From NCBI GenBank assembly GCA_024682455.1, contig JAIKZF010000002.1, positions 1-32,613 on the forward strand: a DNA stretch of 32,613 nt, given 5' to 3'. Under the pieces are notes generated by a model, which was not told the origin of the DNA, made no database searches, and saw only the letters and a list, made by a program, of their open reading frames with translations. This DNA is from Ruminiclostridium sp. GTDB lineage: Bacteria; Bacillota; Clostridia; Oscillospirales; Ruminococcaceae. The first letter of the stretch is position 1. Every line of letters starts with the position of its first letter. Below are positions 17,232 through 25,142 of this stretch, piece by piece. The translations under genes and the position numbers were made by a program.

Positions 17232-20200
17232 CGGAAAATTCTATCTCGCCGAACATCAGTCTGCCCGTTTCGTTGTCGATGTACTCGACGCAGTACCGGT
17301 CGCCGAAGCCCGTCAGCCCGTATACATGGTTTTCCTTGAATATATCGGTCACTTTCGCCGATTCGCCGGTGACGAAGTTCACGGCTATGCGCCCGTACGA
17401 TGTCACCCGGGTGATGAACCAGTCTCCCCACAGCAGATGATTGAGGTATGTGGAATCTGTTTCGCCTCTCCTTCTCCCGAGCAGCTCCCGGAAGCTGAAC
17501 ACCTTTGTCAGCCCGTCGGACTTCCTTGTGACCGAAACTCGCGAGAAATCGCTGACATCGGCGTTCAGGGCGGCGGTGTTATAGTACGAGCGCGCGAAAT
17601 ATTCGCTGTTTTCGACGGTCATGCGCATAAGACCCTCATACAGCTCCGGAGCCTCGGTCGTCTCGCCGGTGTCGAGATCGTATCTGTACCCGCCTGCCAC
17701 CTGCTCCGTCATCGTATATTCGATATAGCTGCCGTTCAGCCGCACGAGATTCGTCGCGTAGCCGTAATTCCAGTTTATCCCGGGCTCGGCATCGGGGGTA
17801 AGGAGCTTTTTCGTATGCCTGTTGTACGCGTGCAGCGTGTCGCCGCCGACGAGCACCCAGTCCTCGTTCATGTCCGCTATGGCGGACCACGATCCCGTTG
17901 TTATATATTCCGTCTCAAAGGTGTGCATATCAATGCGCATCATTCTGTCGTCGTTGCGTATCGTCTCGAAGAGGTCGTTTTCGTCGGCGAGCAGGGAAGC
18001 CCCGGTCTGCTTAAGCATATCCGTCGCGCCGACAGCTTTTCCGTCCTTCACGAACACGAATATCTCATAAGAGTTGCACTCCACCGTGTCCGTGAAGCCG
18101 AGCTGCTTGCGTATCACATAGTCGCACCGCTCATTGCCGACGTATCTTACCTGATAGTCGGCTCCGCTGAAATAATCCCGTGCGCGGAGGGCTTCGAGCC
18201 TTTCGCCCTCCAGCGTTTCCTCCGCCCATTTCTTCTGATACTGCCAGTTCTCTTCGTTCTCGTAGCCGTCTATCATTTCGTAGTCGTAGTCCGCGGTGAC
18301 GTCATCGAGGGCGAGGAGCGGCTTTACGGTCAGACTTATCGTTTTTTCGGGCTGCTTCACCTCGATCATGCCCTCGGGCGGTTCGTCACTCGCCTCATCG
18401 TTCTCCGGTATCACGAACTCCGCGGTGCAGGTCACGGAGCAGTACGGGTCGCCTCCGTCGGGGCGCGTGTCGTCGAACGTCATCGTTAAGCTGTATCTGC
18501 CGGGAGCCAGCGGCGCGAACGCGTCCCACAGCACGGTCTCTTTCACCGTGCTGCCGTGCCTTATCACGTTCTCCGTGCTGACGGTCGAGTCAAAGACGTG
18601 CTCCCAGCCGGTCTCCTCCGAGTACACGTTTATTGAGTACGGGCGCTCCGACATTATTATCCCCATATCCCTGTCGGAGCCGTAATTGCCCTGCTTTACG
18701 GCAGCTATAACGCCTCTCGGGGAGACCTCCTCAACGGTCATGGTAAGTCCGAGGATATTCGGCGTGTCCTCGGTTATGTCGAACTCCGCGTAGAGATTGA
18801 ACACCGCCAGTTCAGCGTCGGTCTCGGTGCTGTAAGCGTGTACGGGCTTGCGGACGCGGTAATGCCCGGGCGCGAGAGCCTTCAGCGGTCTTCCGCCGTC
18901 CGTGAACGGAACCTCCGACCGCACAAGCGTGTTCTCGCTGACAATGTTGTCGGCGGGACCGGGCGTCAGCATATCCTTCCATGCGCTGTCCTTGTCATAG
19001 GTGTGCCATTCTCCGTCGGAAAACTGCGTCTGGAGCTCATACCCGTAGACTATTTTCAGATAAAATCTGTCCGTGTATTCTCCAATCAGCTTATAGTCAA
19101 GGAACATCGAGTTCGTGGTCACATATTCGGGTTTTGCCGAAACGCAGCCCGCGCCGGTCTTTTTCAGATACCCGGCAGTTTCTGCGTCGCGTTCGGAGAG
19201 CGCAGCCGTGGTGTCGGCTGAATTGTCGCCGGACGGATATTCCCGCCGGCAGTATTCCTTTATCATCTGCGCTTGCGGAGAATCGGAGCGCCAGACGCTT
19301 GTATCAGGGGAAGAGATATAGAATAAGAGACTTCCCGTGGATGCTCTGTTGATAAGGAGTATATATTTTTCCCCGACGTCTGCCTGATGCTTCTTCATAG
19401 CAACATAAATATTTTCGGCTATATCATCGGCGCCCTTGTACCTGTGAAGTACGAGGCAGTCATAAGATGTTCTGTCCTCTGCGATATCTATATCTATATC
19501 CGTTATTTCCGCTTCCACGATATATTCGGCTTCCCGTGCCGCTTCCTCCGGATCATCGGTCCTTGTGACCCTTGGCCCTATATCTTCATCACTCTGGGAG
19601 GGTATCAATCCGTTATCGCTGAGGTATCGTTTCAGCTCATCGACATTGCCGAAGCCGGTCTCCGTTTCCCGGAGCCCCGTTCCTGCCGACAGTATCGTTC
19701 CATTTTCATCGGTGACGAAGAATATGTCGGAAGCAAGATAATACCTGTCGGTATCAAAGAATACCGCCCTTTTTTTCACCACGGGAAGGATAAAGTACCC
19801 CTCTTCCTTTATCGGGGACTCTTCATATATATAGGGGCTGCCGGAAACATAAAGCTCCGTTTCCCGGGGTATGGAACTTCCGGCTAATGTTTCCATGCAG
19901 GTAATGCCGTAGACCGTGTCCTGATCATCCGACCGGAGTAAGCGGTCGCATTTCGCCCAGATCACCGCGTAACTGCTCCCGACAAGATACTCGAGACCCG
20001 AATTTCCGCCGGGTTCGGCAATAATGTCTGTGGTCTCCGATACGGAGCTGTCCTCGCCGGTATTGCCGCTGACGGGTCCGGTGGAGGCAGGCGCGGTTGT
20101 CACGGCGCTCGTCGTGGTCGATGAGGGTCTTTCGGGCTCCCGCACCGCGATCTTATCCCAGTTCATTACCAGCAGCACTATCCCGCCGACAGCAAGGAAC

Positions 20201-20394
20201 AGCGCCGCCGCGATACCGAGCGCGCGGGTCATCATGTATATGCGCAGGTCGCGCCGGCTTATATCCGCGCCGTCCTCGCGGGACTGCGCGGAGCCGCCGT
20301 GCACAGCGTATTCTTTTTCCTTCGGCATGGCTTCGGTGACAAATCTGTCTCCGAGCTCGCCGAGAATGTCCATTACAAGCTCTTCACGCCTCAT
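17224..20394 (-). CDS. Membrane-anchored ECF anti-sigma/sensor protein with large extracytoplasmic Ig-like region
   Basis: I place the start at the ATG at 20394, where ATGA overlaps the sigma-factor stop; this gives 1,056 residues. An upstream ATG at 20514 in the same frame lies inside the sigma gene and is less likely. Residues 1-50 are a short cytoplasmic, charged domain beginning MRREELVMDILGELGDRFV. One membrane helix spans about 56-78, followed by a Thr/Ser-rich linker and about 950 extracytoplasmic residues. Two segments with the signature LAPGHYRV (about 509) and LAPGRYSL (about 630) look like bacterial Ig-like domains, and the last 350 residues look beta-rich. By position it should hold the adjacent sigma factor inactive until a surface signal arrives. 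The N-terminal domain has no recognisable zinc motif, so the anti-sigma role is inferred from coupling and topology. Confidence 0.82.
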   Translation of the reverse strand: MRREELVMDILGELGDRFVTEAMPKEKEYAVHGGSAQSREDGADISRRDLRIYMMTRALGIAAALFLAVGGIVLLVMNWDKIAVREPERPSSTTTSAVTTAPASTGPVSGNTGEDSSVSETTDIIAEPGGNSGLEYLVGSSYAVIWAKCDRLLRSDDQDTVYGITCMETLAGSSIPRETELYVSGSPYIYEESPIKEEGYFILPVVKKRAVFFDTDRYYLASDIFFVTDENGTILSAGTGLRETETGFGNVDELKRYLSDNGLIPSQSDEDIGPRVTRTDDPEEAAREAEYIVEAEITDIDIDIAEDRTSYDCLVLHRYKGADDIAENIYVAMKKHQADVGEKYILLINRASTGSLLFYISSPDTSVWRSDSPQAQMIKEYCRREYPSGDNSADTTAALSERDAETAGYLKKTGAGCVSAKPEYVTTNSMFLDYKLIGEYTDRFYLKIVYGYELQTQFSDGEWHTYDKDSAWKDMLTPGPADNIVSENTLVRSEVPFTDGGRPLKALAPGHYRVRKPVHAYSTETDAELAVFNLYAEFDITEDTPNILGLTMTVEEVSPRGVIAAVKQGNYGSDRDMGIIMSERPYSINVYSEETGWEHVFDSTVSTENVIRHGSTVKETVLWDAFAPLAPGRYSLTMTFDDTRPDGGDPYCSVTCTAEFVIPENDEASDEPPEGMIEVKQPEKTISLTVKPLLALDDVTADYDYEMIDGYENEENWQYQKKWAEETLEGERLEALRARDYFSGADYQVRYVGNERCDYVIRKQLGFTDTVECNSYEIFVFVKDGKAVGATDMLKQTGASLLADENDLFETIRNDDRMMRIDMHTFETEYITTGSWSAIADMNEDWVLVGGDTLHAYNRHTKKLLTPDAEPGINWNYGYATNLVRLNGSYIEYTMTEQVAGGYRYDLDTGETTEAPELYEGLMRMTVENSEYFARSYYNTAALNADVSDFSRVSVTRKSDGLTKVFSFRELLGRRRGETDSTYLNHLLWGDWFITRVTSYGRIAVNFVTGESAKVTDIFKENHVYGLTGFGDRYCVEYIDNETGRLMFGEIEFSVK

Positions 20395-20951
20395 ATCCCG
20401 ATACCCTCCTTTTCCAGATATCCGCGCAGCTTCTCGCGTACGCGGTGCAGAGTGACGGCTACCCTGTCCTCGGTGGTGAGCAGAGCGTCCGCTATCTCCT
20501 TGTATGAGCTGCAATAGAAGTACCGCCGCACGAACATCACGCGCTTTTCCTTGGGCAGCGTCAGCAGGAACGCTTCTATCGCCGCGAGTACTGCTTTGCG
20601 GTCCGCCTCGCCCTCGACGCTGCCGGGCGCGGGAAGAAAATCCGCGACCTCGTCAAAGCCTACGGCTCCGAAGCCGCTGCCGCCTTTGAGCGTATTCCGC
20701 CGTCTGCGCAGGTCGAGCGCCAGATTGCGGACTATGCGCAGCACGAAGGCTCCGAGCCGCGCGGGGCGCTCGGGCGGTATTGAGTTCCAGACCTTAAGGT
20801 ATGTATCGTTGACACATTCCTCGCTGTCCTCGCGGCTGCCGAGTATGCCGTACGCCGTGCTCCGGCAGCAGCCGCCGTACTTTTTGTCCGTTTCGGCTAT
20901 CGCGCTTTCCGAGCGCGCGAAATACAGTCCGATTATCTTGCTGTCGTTCAT
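20391..20951 (-). CDS. ECF-type RNA polymerase sigma factor
   Basis: The 186-residue protein has sigma-70 region 2 (about 20-90, with REDSEECVNDTYLKVWNSI and the lead-in to FVLRIVRNLALDLRRR) and region 4 (about 125-180, LPKEKRVMFVRRYFYCSSYKEIA followed by a helix-turn-helix, VAVTLHRVREKLRGYL). Region 3 is absent, as in all ECF factors. GGAGGCAAAGGAA precedes the ATG. Its stop overlaps the start of the membrane protein by ATGA, the standard arrangement for a sigma and its anti-sigma. Sequence style resembles the ECF30-like group common in Clostridia; that subgroup label is my impression. It would redirect RNA polymerase to envelope-response genes, probably including its own operon. Confidence 0.93.
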   Translation of the reverse strand: MNDSKIIGLYFARSESAIAETDKKYGGCCRSTAYGILGSREDSEECVNDTYLKVWNSIPPERPARLGAFVLRIVRNLALDLRRRRNTLKGGSGFGAVGFDEVADFLPAPGSVEGEADRKAVLAAIEAFLLTLPKEKRVMFVRRYFYCSSYKEIADALLTTEDRVAVTLHRVREKLRGYLEKEGIGI

Positions 20952-20994
20952 TTCCTTTGCCTCCCGCGCCTGTATTGTGGTCTCTGTATATAAA

Positions 20995-21021
20995 GACGTA
21001 TTCCCGGGCAGAAAACTTACA
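20995..21021 (-). promoter_or_regulatory. Possible autoregulated ECF promoter
   Basis: On the - strand TGTAAG (21016-21021) is followed after 17 bases by CGTC (20995-20998). This resembles ECF-type -35 and -10 elements, and it lies about 45 bases before the sigma-factor start. It is not a good sigma-A promoter. This supports autoregulation by inference only. Confidence 0.45.
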
Positions 21022-21077
21022 CTTTTTCCGAAAAAATTTCATTATCACATTCCGCAGTCATTCAGCGCGGAACGCAA

Positions 21078-21114
21078 CAGCACCGCCATACCGGCTTCGC
21101 GGCTGACGGTGCTG
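21078..21114. terminator. Hairpin after araD, possible terminator
   Basis: CAGCACCG (21078-21085) pairs with CGGTGCTG (21107-21114), extended by nearby GC pairs. On the - strand it follows araD, but the sequence after it is TTGCGTTCC rather than a strong U-tract, so it is a weak terminator candidate. The rest of the 211-bp gap up to the sigma gene holds only the putative ECF promoter. Confidence 0.4.
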
Positions 21115-21162
21115 CTGTGTATTGGAGAACAAGAACTAATATTTCCGATATTGCCGGGACTG

Positions 21163-21855
21163 TCAGCCCTGTCCGTAATAGGCATTGCTGCCGTGCTTTC
21201 TCAGGTAATGCTTGTCGAGGAGCTCCTGCTGCATGGGAGGTATGCCGGGAGAAATGGACTGCGCGTGGTAGTTCATGAACGCCGCCTCTTCAAGCACCAC
21301 AGCGTTATGTACGGACTCGTGAGCGTCCTTGCCCCATGTGAACGGGCCGTGGCTCATAACGAGAACGGCGGGTATAGACATCGGGTCGATGCCGTCAAAG
21401 GTCTCGATTATGACCTTTCCGGTCTCCTTTTCGTACTCTCCCGCGATCTCCCCGGGGGTCATATAGCGCGTGCAGGGTATCTCGCCGTAGAAATAATCGC
21501 CGTGTGTCGTGCCGAGAGCTGTGATCCCCTTGCCCGCCATTGCGAACGACGTCGCCCAGCGGCTGTGGGTGTGGCAGATGCCGCCGATGTCCCTGAAAGC
21601 GCGGTACAGCTCAAGGTGGGTCGGCGTGTCGCTGGAGGGCTTGTATTTTCCCTCGACCTTCTCGCCGGTTTCAAGGCTCACGACCACCATATCGTCGGCG
21701 GTCATTCCGTCGTATTCAACGCCCGAGGGCTTTATCACGAACATACCGCTCTCGCGGTCGACACCGGAGACGTTTCCCCATGTGAATGTGACGAGCCCGT
21801 GCTCCGGGAGCATAAGGTTCGCTTCAAGAACTTCCTGTTTCAGCTTTTCAAGCAT
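21163..21855 (-). CDS. araD: L-ribulose-5-phosphate 4-epimerase
   Basis: The 230-residue protein matches the class II aldolase/AraD family in full length. Zinc ligands H95 and H97 (CHTHSRW) and H169 ([10 protein letters not shown]) are present, as are D76 (SSDTPTH), D120 (THGDYFYG) and C-terminal tyrosines Y226-Y227 (NAYYGQG), which fit the E. coli enzyme closely. It interconverts L-ribulose-5-phosphate and D-xylulose-5-phosphate, the last step that feeds arabinose carbon into the pentose phosphate pathway. AAGGAGGG precedes the ATG, and the gene lies 13 bases after araA in the same operon. UlaF or SgbE paralogues use the same reaction, but the araA neighbour settles the role. The kinase AraB is not in the operon. 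Confidence 0.96.
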   Translation of the reverse strand: MLEKLKQEVLEANLMLPEHGLVTFTWGNVSGVDRESGMFVIKPSGVEYDGMTADDMVVVSLETGEKVEGKYKPSSDTPTHLELYRAFRDIGGICHTHSRWATSFAMAGKGITALGTTHGDYFYGEIPCTRYMTPGEIAGEYEKETGKVIIETFDGIDPMSIPAVLVMSHGPFTWGKDAHESVHNAVVLEEAAFMNYHAQSISPGIPPMQQELLDKHYLRKHGSNAYYGQG

Positions 21856-21868
21856 TTCCGCGCCCTCC

Positions 21869-23335
21869 TTACTTTTTCAGCTCAGCCATTGCGTCGAGCA
21901 TTTCAAGCCGCTGCTCGAACGAGCCGAGATCGGTCTTGTCATCTATTATGACAAGCTCTGTGTCCGTCATCTTCGCGAACAGGCGTATATCCTCGGCGGT
22001 GAGAGCCGTCGATACAACGGCGTGGTGAGCGCCTCCCGCGTATATCCATGCCGCGGCTCCGGTCGCGAAGTCGGGCTTTATTTTCCACATCAGTCTTGCC
22101 ACGGGGAGCTTCGGCATGGGCTCGGGCTGCTTCACAAGCTCAATCTCCGCGCACACGAGGCGGAAACGGCTGCCCATGTCTATCATCGAGACCGCTATGC
22201 CCCTGCCGGAAATACCGTCGAATACAAGGCGGGCGGGATCCTCCTTGCCGCCGATGCCGAGCGGGTGTACCTGTATCTTCGGCTTCGTTCCCGCGAACAC
22301 GGGCGATACCTCCAGCATATGCGCCGCGAGCTCAAGCTCGCTGCCCTCTGTGAGGTCGTAGGTATAGTCCTCCATGAAGCCGGTCGCGCCGGGTCTGTCG
22401 GCGGTCATCTTCTGCATCACAGCTCCGAGAGCCGCTGTCTTGTAGTCGCCCTCGGGACCGAAGCCTATGCCCTTCGCCATGATGTTCTGCGCCGCGATGC
22501 CGGGGAGCTGTTTCAGGCCGTGCAGATCCTGGAAAGTATCGGTGAACGCCGAAATATTTTCCTTGGCGATGAATTTGTCGAGAGCCGCCTCATATTTTGC
22601 CTGCTCGCGTACGGCGGCGATATTGTCGGTATCCATATCGTATTTGTCGGTGTATTCCTTCATCTTCGCGTCGATCTCGGCTTCCGAAACGCCGTCGATC
22701 AGCTTTACGAGGTCGCCGATACCGTAGTAGTTCACGTTCCAGCCGAACTTTATCTCGCTCTCGACTCTGTCGCCGTCGGTAACGGCAACGTCACGCATAT
22801 TGTTGCCGAACATTGCGACGCGCATACCCTTGCAGAAGTCGACTGCCGCGGCCGCGTAAGCGAAGCGGCGTATCTTCGCGATAACGGACTCGTGCTTATA
22901 GTAGCCCGCGACCACCTCGCGCTTTATACCGAGTCGGGTGCATATAAAACCGAACTCCCTGTCGCCGTGAGCGGACTGGTTCAGGTTCATGAAATCCATA
23001 TCTATGCTGTCATAGGGCAGCTTTTTGTTGTACTGCGTGTGCAGGTGGAGCATGGGCTTGCGGAGCGCCTGGAGCGCGCGTATCCACAACTTTGCCGGAG
23101 AGAACGTGTGCATCCACATGATGACAGCTATGCAGTCCTTATCGGCAGACGCCTTTGAGCAAAGCTCCTCCGCCTCGGCAGCGGTCTTTACGATAGGGGT
23201 ATGTTCGACCCCGGCGATATCTCCGAGCTTTTCGCTCAGAAAGAGCGCCATTTCCTTGCTGTCCTTCTCAGCCTGCGCGAGCGTTGCCTCGCCGTACAGA
23301 TCCTGACTTCCCGTGATAAAATAGATCTTTTTCAT
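21869..23335 (-). CDS. araA: L-arabinose isomerase
   Basis: I set the start at the ATG at 23335 ([15 protein letters not shown]), with GGAGG nine bases upstream; an in-frame ATG 69 bases earlier lacks such a site and would add a tail the family does not have. The 488-residue length fits the family (about 500 in E. coli). Metal and catalytic residues E295 (GFGPEGDYK), E322 (GFMEDYTYD), H339 (AHMLEVSP) and H438 (GGAHHAVVS) are in place, with spacing equal to that of the E. coli enzyme (E306, E333, H350). The manganese-dependent cytoplasmic enzyme converts L-arabinose to L-ribulose. The promoter region carries two AraR-like boxes and a phased direct repeat, so arabinose-dependent control is likely. 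It is first in an araA-araD operon. Confidence 0.97.
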   Translation of the reverse strand: MKKIYFITGSQDLYGEATLAQAEKDSKEMALFLSEKLGDIAGVEHTPIVKTAAEAEELCSKASADKDCIAVIMWMHTFSPAKLWIRALQALRKPMLHLHTQYNKKLPYDSIDMDFMNLNQSAHGDREFGFICTRLGIKREVVAGYYKHESVIAKIRRFAYAAAAVDFCKGMRVAMFGNNMRDVAVTDGDRVESEIKFGWNVNYYGIGDLVKLIDGVSEAEIDAKMKEYTDKYDMDTDNIAAVREQAKYEAALDKFIAKENISAFTDTFQDLHGLKQLPGIAAQNIMAKGIGFGPEGDYKTAALGAVMQKMTADRPGATGFMEDYTYDLTEGSELELAAHMLEVSPVFAGTKPKIQVHPLGIGGKEDPARLVFDGISGRGIAVSMIDMGSRFRLVCAEIELVKQPEPMPKLPVARLMWKIKPDFATGAAAWIYAGGAHHAVVSTALTAEDIRLFAKMTDTELVIIDDKTDLGSFEQRLEMLDAMAELKK

Positions 23336-23404
23336 CCTGTTATCCTCCGATAAGTATGATTGAATTGGTATAAGCGGCATTACAACTTTCCGGAATAATG
23401 CCAT

Positions 23405-23420
23405 AATTGTAAATACAAAT
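23405..23420. promoter_or_regulatory. AraR-like operator, araA-proximal
   Basis: AATTGTAAATACAAAT fits the palindromic AraR pattern ATTTGT-N4-ACAAAT with one mismatch, in its left half. It lies just downstream of the araA -10, where a bound repressor would block transcription. AraR itself is not encoded in the window. Confidence 0.6.
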
Positions 23421-23433
23421 CATTCTATTTATT

Positions 23434-23463
23434 ATTATAATTGTAATACCATGTTATAATCAA
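23434..23463 (-). promoter_or_regulatory. araA promoter
   Basis: On the - strand TTGATT (23458-23463) and TATAAT (23434-23439) are 18 bases apart, in an AT-rich stretch. The araA start lies about 99 bases beyond the -10. The AraR-like box follows the -10 immediately and a 10-base direct repeat precedes the -35. Confidence 0.6.
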
Positions 23464-23466
23464 TGT

Positions 23467-23497
23467 AGAATAATCTTGTAAATATGGAGAATAATCT
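23467..23497. repeat. Phased direct repeat upstream of the araA -35
   Basis: AGAATAATCT occurs perfectly at 23467-23476 and 23488-23497, a 21-base period equal to two helical turns. On the - strand it ends three bases before the araA -35, the usual site of an activator such as an AraC-family protein that binds paired direct half-sites. Confidence 0.55.
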
Positions 23498-23543
23498 CGG
23501 AGGCGGTGTGAACGTTTTCGGGATTTTGTCCGGCAGTTCTCGA

Positions 23544-23559
23544 AGATGTACGTACAAAT
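23544..23559. promoter_or_regulatory. AraR-like operator, distal
   Basis: AGATGTACGTACAAAT matches the AraR consensus ATTTGTNCGTACAAAT at all but two positions and contains the perfect core TGTACGTACA. It lies 139 bases from the proximal box, a distance compatible with looping, and about 40 bases upstream of the -35 of the divergent STAS operon. Confidence 0.7.
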
Positions 23560-23599
23560 TGCAGGAGCTTTGTTTGGCGGCAGTACGACGATAAAACCA

Positions 23600-23628
23600 T
23601 TGACAAAACGGTTCATTTAGTGTATAAT
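23600..23628 (+). promoter_or_regulatory. Strong promoter of the STAS-acyltransferase-phosphatase operon
   Basis: TTGACA (23600-23605), a 17-base spacer and TATAAT (23623-23628) make a perfect consensus promoter. It rules out an in-frame upstream ATG at 23620 as the STAS start, because that codon overlaps the -10. Confidence 0.93.
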
Positions 23629-23691
23629 CTATATGTGATTTCACCGGACAGAGACTGTCCGATAAACGAAAACGGAAAGGAAGATCTTACT

Positions 23692-23991
23692 ATGAATATT
23701 AATAAGACATTGAACGGAAGCAACCTTACTATCGCGATCGACGGAAGACTCGATACTACAACATCGCCGCAGCTTGAGACGGAGATCAAGCAGTCTGTGG
23801 AGGGCATAAAGTCGCTGGTTATAGATATCTCCCAGCTCGAATACATATCCTCGGCGGGACTGCGCGTGCTCCTTTCGGCGCAGAAGATCATGAACAAACA
23901 GGGCGAGATGACAGTAAGAGGCGCGAATGAGGCTATAATGGAGATCTTCGACGTTACCGGCTTCGTTGATCTGCTCAATATCGAGCAATAA
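23692..23991 (+). CDS. STAS-domain anti-sigma factor antagonist (SpoIIAA/RsbV-like)
   Basis: The 99-residue single-domain protein begins MNINKTLNGS, after GGAAAGGAAG. It shows the STAS fold pattern: LTIAIDGRLDTTTSPQLE, LVIDISQLEYISSAGLRVL, then the closing EIFDVTGFVDLLNIE. Alignment with SpoIIAA places the phospho-acceptor at S54 in YISSAGLR. Proteins of this family, when dephosphorylated, bind an HPK-like anti-sigma kinase and free its partner. Its neighbour two genes on is a PP2C phosphatase of the type that dephosphorylates such antagonists. No RsbW/SpoIIAB kinase is encoded in the window, so the target is unknown. The strong promoter implies high expression. Confidence 0.92.
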   Translation: MNINKTLNGSNLTIAIDGRLDTTTSPQLETEIKQSVEGIKSLVIDISQLEYISSAGLRVLLSAQKIMNKQGEMTVRGANEAIMEIFDVTGFVDLLNIEQ

Positions 23992-23996
23992 TTACT

Positions 23997-25142
23997 GTGT
24001 TCTCAATAAAAACGCTTTTTTCGGATGAACCCTGCAATACCGGACGTCAGCCCGAGATAGACCTTTCGAGGACGGGTATGCTCTTCGAGCTTGTCCTGTG
24101 CCACTGCTTCATTGCGTGCACCTCGGACGAAAGGCTGCTGCACGGGCTTCCGTTCGTCATGGATTCGGTCATAGGCGGTCCTATGGGAGCACCGGGCTTT
24201 ATGGTGGTAATGGGGCTCGGTATGATCTATACCAGGCACAATACCCCGAGAGACTTCGTAAAGCGAGGGCTCAGCCTCGGCATTACGGCTTATCTGCTCA
24301 ATCTGTGCCGCTTTACGATACCGTTCCTGATAGGCTACGCGATAACCGGCGATTATGATTACTATATGTCGGATATCGTCTATCTGACGCTGGAGAACGA
24401 TATCCTGATGTTCGCGGCGCTGGCGTTCCTGCTGATGGCACTGCTTGTGTATCTGAAGCTGCCTCCGTGGGCGATACTCGTCACAGGCTTTGCCATGTCG
24501 GGGCTGGCGACTCTGCTCAACGGCATAGACCTCGGCAATGACGCGGCGAACATTTTTGTCGGCTACTTCTTCGGCACCGAGGACGCGGCAGGGCGTGTAT
24601 GCTCGTACTTTACGCTGTTCAACTGGTTCGTGGTGACGGCGTTCGGGTATTGCTACGGATATTATTACAGCAGACTTAAGGATAAGACGAGGTTCCACCT
24701 GATATTCGCCGTGCCGTCGTTCTTGCTGTCGATAGTATATCTTTACATAGGAGTGACGCAGCGCACCGGCGTGTTCGGCGAGGGGCAGCTTTGCTATTAC
24801 CATATCACGACTTACGATATCCTCGGGTCGCTGTTCGCGGCAACGGCACGCATGGGGATATTCTACGCGCTGTCATTCGTTGTTCCCGGCTTTATCAAGT
24901 GCTTCGCGAAGGAGGCGGGTGCGAACGTCACCTCGGTATACTGCATACAATGGGTGCTGGTCATGGTCATTTCGTCGCTTGTACTGCGCATAGCCACGGG
25001 GACTACGGAACTGCAGGATCTTGAGACCGTGCTGCTTGCCGAGGGTATAACCGCTGTGTCCTTTATCGGCGCGCATTACTATAAGAAATTCAAAAGAAAC
25101 AGGTTAGAAAAACGTGAAAAAAAGATTAACGCTCACAGCTAA
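23997..25142 (+). CDS. Multi-pass membrane acyltransferase-like protein
   Basis: The 381-residue protein starts at a GTG five bases after the STAS stop; no good ribosome site is visible, so translation is probably coupled. The beginning (EIDLSRTGMLFELVLCHCFI) and PGFMVVMGLGMIYTR resemble the first helices of acyltransferase-3 or heparan-alpha-glucosaminide acetyltransferase (DUF1624-type) proteins, and about ten to eleven hydrophobic helices follow, with a basic C-terminal tail. Such proteins move acyl groups onto extracytoplasmic sugars or lipids. The family call is moderate. Its last 29 bases overlap the phosphatase gene. Lying between an anti-anti-sigma factor and its phosphatase, it may be a sensor or an effector of the same pathway; that is inference. 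Confidence 0.65.
   Translation: MFSIKTLFSDEPCNTGRQPEIDLSRTGMLFELVLCHCFIACTSDERLLHGLPFVMDSVIGGPMGAPGFMVVMGLGMIYTRHNTPRDFVKRGLSLGITAYLLNLCRFTIPFLIGYAITGDYDYYMSDIVYLTLENDILMFAALAFLLMALLVYLKLPPWAILVTGFAMSGLATLLNGIDLGNDAANIFVGYFFGTEDAAGRVCSYFTLFNWFVVTAFGYCYGYYYSRLKDKTRFHLIFAVPSFLLSIVYLYIGVTQRTGVFGEGQLCYYHITTYDILGSLFAATARMGIFYALSFVVPGFIKCFAKEAGANVTSVYCIQWVLVMVISSLVLRIATGTTELQDLETVLLAEGITAVSFIGAHYYKKFKRNRLEKREKKINAHS

Noticed and set aside
20395-20514. Forty-residue N-terminal extension of the anti-sigma protein (ATG at 20514)
   Set aside because: It lies inside the sigma-factor coding region, has low-complexity basic composition, and the ATGA-coupled start at 20394 fits the standard gene pair.
21509-23158. 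549-codon + strand frame opposite araD and araA
   Set aside because: It is the mirror frame of two unmistakable enzymes, with no start signal or recognisable motif.
23336-23404. Longer araA start (ATG at 23404)
   Set aside because: The family begins at the [14 protein letters not shown] segment and a GGAGG site lies right before the later ATG; the extension has neither.
23455-23460. TATAAT on the + strand within the araA upstream region
   Set aside because: There is no -35 at the right distance and the STAS gene already has a perfect promoter further down.
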